NCBI GenBank assembly: GCA_938020505.1
Contig: CALIHR010000015.1
Location: 1 to 64,000 of the forward strand
Direction of reading: 5' to 3'
DNA length: 64,000 nt
Source: an uncultured Actinobaculum sp.
GTDB lineage: Bacteria > Actinomycetota > Actinomycetes > Actinomycetales > Actinomycetaceae
The notes under the pieces were generated by a model. That model ran no database searches. It saw only the letters and a list, made by a program, of their open reading frames with translations, and was not told where the DNA came from. Both the position numbers and the translations under genes were made by a program. How positions within the stretch are numbered: the first letter of the stretch is position 1; the number at the start of each line of letters is the position of its first letter. Of this stretch, positions 57,994 through 64,000 are shown in pieces.

Positions 57994-58366
57994 TTGAGGT
58001 TCCTTTCGCAGAGGCACAAGGCCCGTAAAATGATGTACGCTCAATCAATACGAGACAACGATTGACACATGCGATTTACGATGATCTGAAACGCCTCAGT
58101 TCACACTATCATGCTGCGTGACATTAGCGTCTTGCCAGATCTTATTTCATTTTGAGTAATAGTGAAATGCTGAGAAAGGAAGGGCGTCATTTTCGCGTGT
58201 CCGTGACAACCGTTTGGCTTTTTCATACCCAGATCTATGGATAGAAGACGCCTCTCCCTTCAAGATGACAAGATCTATCTTAGTCGAATGTGACGCGGCT
58301 GTGCAATTCGCTTCGCGAACAGCATCGCGGCGGGCACAAATGCGCTCTTGCTTAGACTCGGATAAC
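57994..58366. other. intergenic region upstream of helical protein gene
   Basis: 373 bp, A/T-leaning near 58050-58160. It probably contains the minus-strand promoter for the 464-aa protein. One short minus-strand open frame (58147-58425) overlaps the thiamine-binding gene and reads as Arg/Ser-rich noise, so it is not called. Confidence 0.4.
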
Positions 58367-58672
58367 TTAGCCCTTTTCGAGGATTTCGTTGACCCGCTCA
58401 ACCTTCGCGGTGATCTGGCCGACATGGCCCGGACGTATGTCGGCCTTCATGACGAGCGAGATTCGGGGAGAGCGCTCGGCGACGACGTCGACGCATCGCT
58501 TGACCACCGCCATGACCTCGTCCCATTCGCCTTCGAGGGTGGTGAACATGGACGTGGTTTCCTGCGGCAAACCCGACTCGCGGACCACTTTGACGGCGGC
58601 TGCGACCGCTTGGGAGACGGAGCCGTCGGGCTGGTCGGATGTCATCGGCGCGATGGAGAATGCAAGCAACAT
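58367..58672 (-). CDS. MTH1187/YqgV family thiamine-binding protein
   Basis: 101 aa, the normal size of this ferredoxin-fold family (also called UPF0045 or DUF77). MLLAFSIAPM at the start, GSVSQAVAAAVKVVRESGLP, TTLEGEWDEVMAVVKRCVD and RISLVMKADIRPG are the family motifs. Members bind thiamine-like molecules, in the cytosol. No Shine-Dalgarno; TAACCT lies six bases before ATG, so a leaderless transcript is expected. Confidence 0.85.
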   Translation of the reverse strand: MLLAFSIAPMTSDQPDGSVSQAVAAAVKVVRESGLPQETTSMFTTLEGEWDEVMAVVKRCVDVVAERSPRISLVMKADIRPGHVGQITAKVERVNEILEKG

Positions 58673-58684
58673 AGGGCCAGGTTA
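58673..58684 (-). promoter_or_regulatory. leaderless promoter -10 box (minus strand)
   Basis: On the minus strand TAACCT (58684-58679) is followed by GGCCCT and the ATG at 58672, i.e. exactly six bases, with no ribosome-binding site. Confidence 0.6.
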
Positions 58685-58978
58685 GCCGCCGTCGGGGGCT
58701 AGGTACAGCTGCGTCGGGGAGGCGAGGCACAGCTGCGTCATCTGCGAGCAGACGACGCCGACGCGGCGAGGCACAGCTGCGTCGGGGCCTGGGCGTTCGA
58801 CGTTGTTAGCGGGCGGGTTTTGGCGGGGCCTCAGTCACTCGATGTTCGCCGGCGGGCAGGTTTCGGCGTCGCGCGATCGACGGACCGATCTCGTCGTCGG
58901 GCGGGTTTCGCTGCCATCGTACGGGTTTCGGCGTCGCGCGATCGACGTCGTGCGGACCTAGCTCTCTCGAACAAAGAA
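58685..58978. repeat. spacer with two families of direct repeats
   Basis: GCACAGCTGCGTC (or GTACAGCTGCGTC) occurs three times between 58703 and 58783. GGTTTCGGCGTCGCGCGATC followed by GACG occurs twice (near 58859 and 58924), with shortened relatives between. No gene; the repeats resemble other intergenic repeat patches in the window. Confidence 0.6.
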
Positions 58979-59007
58979 TTGACAACCCTTTCTTTTAGTG
59001 TTAAGAT
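58979..59007 (+). promoter_or_regulatory. consensus-like promoter for the 13E12 gene
   Basis: TTGACA (58979-58984), a 17-base spacer, and TAAGAT (59002-59007) form a near-perfect housekeeping promoter about 55 bp before the ATG at 59062. Confidence 0.75.
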
Positions 59008-59061
59008 AGCGGTGAAGGGAATCGAAGGGACGGAAGAAACCAAAGCGAGTTAGGCGGCCAA

Positions 59062-60756
59062 ATGAACTCCGTTGCCGTGGGCCCAACGGCGGCCTCAGGG
59101 AGCCGTGTCGGCCGCCCTGCGTTGCCCGACGGACGTGGGTTCGGGCCGCTGCGCCCCGGCGGAAGGGAATCCCGTGCAGGGGAAGACGGTGCGCCGACGA
59201 TCGGCGTGCGCGACGGCGTTCCCGGCGACTGGTCGGCAAAGATTGGCAAAAGCCGCGTGGCAGGCTGCCTCGACGCGATCGGGGAGCTCGTATCGCGGGT
59301 GAGCGAAGAAGACCTTTCTGGGCTGTCAGGGGATGAGCTTCTCGCCGACGCCGAGGCTCTGGCGAAGCTGCTTTCCCGCCTCGGCGCGGTCCGCGGGCGG
59401 ATGCTCCTGGCAATCGACAAGAGGCGAAGTTGGCGTTCCTCGGGAACCCGGACGCTGACGCAATGGAATGAGAAGGCTTCCGGTCAGTCTCCAGCCGCCG
59501 CTTCGCGAGATATCAAGCGGGCCCAGGCCCTCGAGTCCGACCTGCGGAAGCTGTCGGCGGCCTTGACGGACGGCGAGATCTTCCCGGAGCACGTCGACGC
59601 CGTCCGCCGAGTGTTTTCCACCCCTGCCCTGAAAGAAAAACTGACCGAGGACGGCGTTCAGGACGAACTGGTCTCCTGCGCTCGAAAGTGCGCCCCGCGC
59701 GAGTTCGAACGGCGAATCAAAGCCCGCGCCTTCACCCACGACGCCGCGTCGGGCGTGGAGGCGGAAAAGAAAGACGCCTCGCGCGAATCCCTTGCCTTCG
59801 CCCGCGAAGGCTCCGGCATGCGCCTCACAGGATGGTTCTCGGACGAGACGGCGGCCGTCGTCGATACGGCGCTTAGCGCGATCATGGGCCGGAAAAGCGC
59901 CGACGACACCCGGCCGCTGCCGGAGCGGCGAGCCTGCGCCTTTGTCGAGCTGGCAACCGCGCAGCTCGACGCCGGAACTCTCTCTACGGGCGCCCGCATC
60001 CGGCCGCACATCTCGGTTCACGTGCCCCTGTCGACCCTTGTGGGCGTGGAAAAGTCCCTGAGCGGCGCGGCCGGTTCTTCGCGCGGCGCTGCCTCGGCGC
60101 AGGCTTGCAACTGTCCGACCCTCGATCCGAGAGCCGGTGACGGGCGCAGCGGACGCGGCGAGGGTCGGCACGGCGGAAACGGCATGCGCGGAGCAGCCAG
60201 GCACGGATCTTGCAGAGAAAACGGACACGGGCAAGGGCGGATGGGCCAATGCCTGGCTTCCCTCGACCGCCAGGCCGAGCAACTCGGCCACTTGCTCGGG
60301 GCGATCCCTGCCTCCCTGGACGCCAAGGCGCTCAACGGGCTTGAAGCCGCCCAACTGGACGACGGGTCGGCCTTGTCGATGAGCCAGCTGGCGCGATTGC
60401 TATGCGACTCATCAATAGCCCGCGTCGTTCTATCGGCAACCGGAGAGGCTCTCAACGTCGGACGAGAGAAACGCCTTTTCACCCCTGCGCAAACTCGGGC
60501 GGTCGTCGCCAGAGACCCCACCTGTCGATACCCGGGATGCTCAGACACTCTCGCCCACGGGCAGATTCACCACGCCTTGCCATGGCAAGCTGGAGGAAAA
60601 ACGAACCTGGCAAACGCGATCCTGCTGTGCTGGCACCACCATGCCCTCGTCCATCGCAACATGATCTCTATACGTCACCACGACGGAGGGTTCGTCTTCA
60701 CAAGAGCGGACGGGTCGGTCATCGGCATACGAAAACATGAAGGGGCGCGTGCGTGA
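59062..60756 (+). CDS. 13E12-repeat HNH endonuclease domain protein
   Basis: 564 aa. Residues ~60-400 carry the DUF222/13E12 domain (ALAKLLSRLGAVRGRMLLAIDKR, SRDIKRAQALESDLRKL, EHVDAVRRVF, then GMRLTGWFSDETAAVVDTAL). The C-terminal ~95 residues carry the HNH nuclease: CRYPGCS, HGQIHHALPWQAGG, LCWHHHALVH. A Gly/Arg/Ser-rich insert of ~60 residues separates them (about 335-400). These proteins are multi-copy in actinobacteria and thought to be mobile or defence-linked, with no proven role. The promoter at 58979 is strong, but no clear Shine-Dalgarno precedes the ATG. Confidence 0.9.
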   Translation: MNSVAVGPTAASGSRVGRPALPDGRGFGPLRPGGRESRAGEDGAPTIGVRDGVPGDWSAKIGKSRVAGCLDAIGELVSRVSEEDLSGLSGDELLADAEALAKLLSRLGAVRGRMLLAIDKRRSWRSSGTRTLTQWNEKASGQSPAAASRDIKRAQALESDLRKLSAALTDGEIFPEHVDAVRRVFSTPALKEKLTEDGVQDELVSCARKCAPREFERRIKARAFTHDAASGVEAEKKDASRESLAFAREGSGMRLTGWFSDETAAVVDTALSAIMGRKSADDTRPLPERRACAFVELATAQLDAGTLSTGARIRPHISVHVPLSTLVGVEKSLSGAAGSSRGAASAQACNCPTLDPRAGDGRSGRGEGRHGGNGMRGAARHGSCRENGHGQGRMGQCLASLDRQAEQLGHLLGAIPASLDAKALNGLEAAQLDDGSALSMSQLARLLCDSSIARVVLSATGEALNVGREKRLFTPAQTRAVVARDPTCRYPGCSDTLAHGQIHHALPWQAGGKTNLANAILLCWHHHALVHRNMISIRHHDGGFVFTRADGSVIGIRKHEGARA

Positions 60757-60813
60757 AGGCGAAGATCGGGCGCGAAGGCGGTGAGCAGCGCCCGGATAGA
60801 GACGGCTTTGGTC

Positions 60814-60826
60814 TACGCTTGTTGCT
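60814..60826 (+). promoter_or_regulatory. leaderless promoter -10 box
   Basis: TACGCT (60814-60819) lies seven bases before ATG 60827; there is no ribosome-binding site in between. Confidence 0.5.
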
Positions 60827-61843
60827 ATGGGTCTCGCAGACATCGTCCGTCAGATCGAACGTGAGAACAACCGCCGCGGGATCGTCTCCCGCCGCAAAAA
60901 GGGGTGGCTTCCGCGGTTGTACCCGTACACGGGGTACGGTTCGACGTCGGCCGTCCGCGTCATGGCCCGGGCGCTCATGGCGAACCCCCACGCGACGGAC
61001 TGGCAGATGGCCTTCGCGCAGCAGGCCAAACGCGGGTGGCGCCAGTTCTTCACCACCCAAGTCGGGTACCTCCCCGTCACCGTCACCCTCAACGGGCACG
61101 ACGTCGAGACCTTCACATCGGAGTCGGGCTACATCGACCTCCTCATCGAGGACCACGGGCTCGAACCCGGGCGCCACTGCGCAACGATCGCCCCCGCCGC
61201 GGGCGATCCGGTGCAGGCGCCGGTCATCGTCGTCGACCCTGGCGTGAACACGGGAATCATCTCCGACGTCGACGACACGATCATGATCACTTGGCTCCCC
61301 CGCCCGATGCTCGCGCTCTGGAACTCGTTCGTGCTGCACACCAACGCCCGCAAAGCCGTGCCGGGAATCGCGGAATTTTACAGAGCGATCATCGAGCCGG
61401 GCTCACCCGTCTTCTACCTGTCGACGGGCGCGTGGAACACGGCGCCCACCCTCAGCCAGTTCATCCTCGAACACGACCTCCCCGACGGCCCCCTGCTCCT
61501 CACCGACTGGGGCCCCACGCCAACCGGCCTCTTCCGCTCCGGCCAAGAGCACAAAAGGACGCAGCTGCGCAACCTCCTCATCATGTTTCCGCACATCAAA
61601 TGGATCCTCGTAGGCGACGACGGGCAGCACGACCCGCTCATCTACGCGGACCTGGCGCGCGAGCACCCCTCCCGCGTCGAATTCATCGCGCTGCGCCAAC
61701 TCGACGCCGTCGAACAAGTGCTCACCCACGGGATGCCGGGAAACCGCGAAGGCAAACTCGCCGGCCACGCCAGCCGCCACGTGCCCACAATCTACGGCCG
61801 CGACGGGTACGAGCTTCTCGCCCGCTGGCGAGCGGGCATATGA
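60827..61843 (+). CDS. App1-type phosphatase domain protein (DUF2183)
   Basis: 338 aa. An N-terminal ~140-residue beta-rich part (PYTGYGSTSAVRVMARALM, GYLPVTVTLNG) precedes the HAD-like App1 catalytic domain. The nucleophile motif is IISDVDDTIM (~145), motif II is FYLSTGAWN, followed by DWGPTPTGLFRSGQEHKRTQL and motif III/IV ILVGDDGQHDP. Yeast App1 is a Mg-dependent phosphatidate phosphatase; bacterial members are assumed to act on phosphatidate or similar lipids. It ends 7 bp before the convergent ABC transporter gene. Confidence 0.9.
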   Translation: MGLADIVRQIERENNRRGIVSRRKKGWLPRLYPYTGYGSTSAVRVMARALMANPHATDWQMAFAQQAKRGWRQFFTTQVGYLPVTVTLNGHDVETFTSESGYIDLLIEDHGLEPGRHCATIAPAAGDPVQAPVIVVDPGVNTGIISDVDDTIMITWLPRPMLALWNSFVLHTNARKAVPGIAEFYRAIIEPGSPVFYLSTGAWNTAPTLSQFILEHDLPDGPLLLTDWGPTPTGLFRSGQEHKRTQLRNLLIMFPHIKWILVGDDGQHDPLIYADLAREHPSRVEFIALRQLDAVEQVLTHGMPGNREGKLAGHASRHVPTIYGRDGYELLARWRAGI

Positions 61844-61850
61844 CGCAACG

Positions 61851-63581
61851 TCACACCAAGCGCCACCCCGCGGCGGATTCGCGCTGGGCCCAAAAATCGG
61901 CGTACGTGCCGGGCACGGCGATCAGCTGCTCGTGCGTGCCCTCCTGCGCGACCTCGCCTCGGGAATTGAGCACGATCACCTTGTCCGCGGCGAGGATCGT
62001 CTCGAGCTTGTGGGCGATGACGAGAAGGGTCGAATGGCGCCGCAGCTCCTCCATCGCCTCGACGATGTGCGCCTCGTTCTCGGCGTCAAGGGCGCTCGTC
62101 GCCTCGTCGAAGAGGACGATGGGCGCCCGCTTGAGCAACGCCCGGGCAACCGACACGCGCTGACGCTCGCCCCCGGAAAGGCTGCGCCCGCCCTCGCCGA
62201 CCCGCGAGCTCCACCCCTCCGGGAGGCGCTGGACAATCTCGGTCACCCCGGCCAGATCGGCCGCGCGGCGCAGTTCGGCGTCGTCGGCCCCGGGAGAGCC
62301 GATGCGGATGTTCGCCTCCAACGTGTCGTCGAAAAGGTAAACGTCCTGGAAAACCATCGAGAGCTGGGCCATGAGGTCCTCGGCAGTCAGTTCCCTGACG
62401 TCCGCGCCGCCGACGGCCACGGAGCCCGCGTCGACGTCGTAGAAACGGGAGATGAGACGGGCGATGGTCGTTTTGCCCGACCCCGACGGCCCCACGATCG
62501 CGCACATCGACCGGGCGGGAACCTCGAAGGTCACGCCGCGCAGCACCGGGTGCTCGCTTTCATACGCGAAATCGACGTCGCGAAGGGCCACCGCGCCGGG
62601 GTCCGTCTGCTTCTTGGAAACCTCGGGGACCGCCTGCGACGGCGCGTCCATGACCTCGTCTATGGCGATCAGGCTTTGGCGGCGCTCCTCCAGGCCGAAA
62701 AGGCCGTTGGAGACGGCGTCGAGCATCGTCGTGAAACGCAGGCACATGCCGATGGTCGCGATCGCCTGCAGCGGCTGGAACTCGCCTCCGATGGCCAGCA
62801 GGCCGACGAGATAGACCATCGACGTGACGATGATCTGCGTGAACATTCCGGACAGCAGCAGACCCAACGACGACCACAGCATGGCGGCGCGGCCCGCTTT
62901 GGCGTTCGTTGAAAATGCATTTTCCAGCCCGGCAGAGGCGGCGTTGCATGACCTCAGAGCGCCCTGGCAGCGGGAGAACTCGACGATGCGGGAGGCGAGC
63001 TCCTCCTCGGTCGGCTCGGTCAAGGCGTGCCCCCGCGCGGTCAGCCGCCTGGCCACGTTCAAAAACAGCGCGAGCAGCGGCGCGGCGAAAGTCATGAGCA
63101 GGCCCAGGCGCCAATCCCAGAACCACGCGCCGACCCAGACGACGATGACGGAGGCCGCGTTGGAGAACATCGAGTACAGAAAATGGCCCGTCGCCTCGGC
63201 GAGGTTGACGAGCTCCTGGGAGGCCAGGCGCGAGAGCCTTCCCGCCGTGTCCGCCTTGAACCATCCCAGGGGCAAGGTCGCGATCTTGTCGCCCACGGCG
63301 TGGTGAAGGGTGCGCATGAACCCGAGGGCGCCCCGGTACCCCGTGCGGGTCTGCATAAACTCGAGGATCGCCGCGGCCGCGCCCACGCAGACGAGAACGG
63401 CCAGCCACCCGCCCGCGCCGCCCGATTCGAGGGCCACCGACGCCGGAAGAAGCGCGAGCAGCGCCAATCCGGTCAGGGCCCCGCTCGCGGCGGCGATGAC
63501 GAGCGCGCGGGTGACCATCGCCCAGGACTCGCGGTCCATCAGCCGCCTGAAACTGGAGAAAAACGCCCGGGAGCCGCTCAT
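61851..63581 (-). CDS. ABC exporter, fused permease and ATPase, subunit 2
   Basis: 576 aa. The ABC type 1 membrane domain covers ~20-310 with six helices. The ATPase domain (~340-570) has Walker A GPSGSGKTTIAR, Q-loop VFQDVYLFDD, signature LSGGERQRVSVARAL, Walker B IVLFDEATSALD and the H-loop LLVIAHK. It pairs with the truncated gene at 63578; the ATG overlaps its stop by four bases. The architecture and size resemble the heterodimeric exporters of the IrtAB/siderophore and lipid or drug groups; the substrate cannot be told. Confidence 0.92.
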   Translation of the reverse strand: MSGSRAFFSSFRRLMDRESWAMVTRALVIAAASGALTGLALLALLPASVALESGGAGGWLAVLVCVGAAAAILEFMQTRTGYRGALGFMRTLHHAVGDKIATLPLGWFKADTAGRLSRLASQELVNLAEATGHFLYSMFSNAASVIVVWVGAWFWDWRLGLLMTFAAPLLALFLNVARRLTARGHALTEPTEEELASRIVEFSRCQGALRSCNAASAGLENAFSTNAKAGRAAMLWSSLGLLLSGMFTQIIVTSMVYLVGLLAIGGEFQPLQAIATIGMCLRFTTMLDAVSNGLFGLEERRQSLIAIDEVMDAPSQAVPEVSKKQTDPGAVALRDVDFAYESEHPVLRGVTFEVPARSMCAIVGPSGSGKTTIARLISRFYDVDAGSVAVGGADVRELTAEDLMAQLSMVFQDVYLFDDTLEANIRIGSPGADDAELRRAADLAGVTEIVQRLPEGWSSRVGEGGRSLSGGERQRVSVARALLKRAPIVLFDEATSALDAENEAHIVEAMEELRRHSTLLVIAHKLETILAADKVIVLNSRGEVAQEGTHEQLIAVPGTYADFWAQRESAAGWRLV

Positions 63582-64000
63582 TTTCCTTCCTTCCCTTCCG
63601 CGGCGCGCACCCGGCCGCCTTCGAGGACGACGATCTGATCGGCGCCCCGTATCGATCCCGGCCTGTGGGCGATCACAAGAACCGTTTTCCCCTTCGCCAG
63701 CGCGGTCAAGGCCTGTTGAATCTCGGCTTCTGACTCGGGGTCGGCCATCGCCGTCGCCTCGTCGAGAATGAGAACGGGCGTATCGAGCAGCACGGCCCGC
63801 GCGATGGCGATCCGCTGCTCCTGTCCTCCGGAAAGGTCCGTGTCGCCGCCGATGACGGTGTCATACCCCCTCGGGAGCGCCATGACGACGTCGTCGATCC
63901 TTGCGACCCTCGCGGCCTCGCGCACCTCCTCGATGCTCGCGTCCGGCTTGCCCAGGGCGATGTTGTCGCGCACGCTCGCCTCAAGCAGCTGCGCGTCTTG
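63578..64000 (-). CDS. ABC exporter subunit 1, ATPase end only (runs off the window)
   Basis: The open frame continues past 64000, so only the last ~140 residues are visible, from QDAQLLEASVRDNIALG onward (after the Q-loop). Signature LSGGQEQRIAIARA, Walker B VLILDEATAMADPESE and H-loop VLVIAHRPGS are intact; note Glu in place of the common Arg after GGQ and Met-Ala instead of Ser-Ala-Leu in the D-loop, as in asymmetric heterodimeric exporters. It ends with a Lys/Glu tail that overlaps the start of the second subunit. Confidence 0.9.
   Translation of the reverse strand, partial: QDAQLLEASVRDNIALGKPDASIEEVREAARVARIDDVVMALPRGYDTVIGGDTDLSGGQEQRIAIARAVLLDTPVLILDEATAMADPESEAEIQQALTALAKGKTVLVIAHRPGSIRGADQIVVLEGGRVRAAEGKEGK

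Noticed and set aside
58147..58425. Small minus-strand open frame upstream of the helical effector candidate
   Set aside because: It overlaps the start of the next gene in another frame and reads as Arg/Ser/Lys-rich noise without a ribosome-binding site.
1..64000. tRNA or rRNA genes
   Set aside because: I looked for tRNA T-loop motifs (GTTCGANTC) flanked by acceptor stems and for rRNA-conserved stretches and found none that fit.

Overview
The window is a high-GC actinobacterial chromosome segment, most likely from the Actinomycetaceae or a close relative. This is inferred from the G/C-rich third codon positions, LPXTG-type wall proteins, a 13E12-repeat HNH protein, a PepC-type C1 peptidase, the Pgm/Gnd enzymes, several WXG/ESX-like small helical proteins, and several start codons placed 6-7 nt after a -10 box (leaderless transcription). 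I saw no rRNA, tRNA, CRISPR array, insertion sequence or phage module.

Layout. 0-3 kb: a minus-strand accessory operon (DUF1023-like alpha/beta hydrolase, LppA-like protein, small helical protein, fragment at the edge). 3.5-14 kb: housekeeping and metal genes (fructosamine kinase, purB, DedA, two tandem paralogues of an unknown family with a possible YezG/DUF600-like C-terminus, copper chaperone and copper P-type ATPase). 14-23.7 kb: cell envelope (adhesin-like wall protein with an LIKTG signal, large membrane protein with LPG-synthase-type membrane domain and a kinase-like domain, LPRTG protein, DUF2079 membrane protein, two crcB genes). 24-27.3 kb: pgm and gnd. 27.3-37 kb: repeats, an internally duplicated membrane protein, pepC, a lone Panacea-domain protein, an MFS - histidine kinase - response regulator operon, then an AT-richer three-gene operon with secreted products. 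37-40 kb: small membrane protein, zinc alcohol dehydrogenase, divergent TetR regulator.

40.2-47.9 kb is the most unusual region. A two-gene cassette (small helical protein followed by a large protein with helical N-terminus, disordered Ala/Ser/Arg-rich tail and invariant C-terminal tag) occurs twice on the plus strand. Between the copies, three tandem paralogous LppM-like lipoproteins lie on the minus strand. This looks like a type VII secretion-associated surface system that grew by duplication; no secretion machinery is in the window.

48-56 kb: a DUF6891-like gene and a sugar-acid catabolic cluster (mannitol-dehydrogenase/fructuronate-reductase family enzyme, FadR-type regulator, GntP permease, idonate-type dehydrogenase, KDPG-aldolase-like protein lacking the Schiff-base lysine). 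56-58 kb: an AT-richer pair, a 464-aa helical protein followed by a small membrane protein of the same family as the duplicated protein at 28 kb; this could be an effector/immunity pair. 58-64 kb: thiamine-binding protein, 13E12 HNH protein, App1-type phosphatase and a heterodimeric ABC exporter that runs off the right edge.

Recurring themes are short direct or tandem repeats just after stop codons, AT-richer islands that all carry secreted or membrane accessory genes, and leaderless promoters in front of several core genes.
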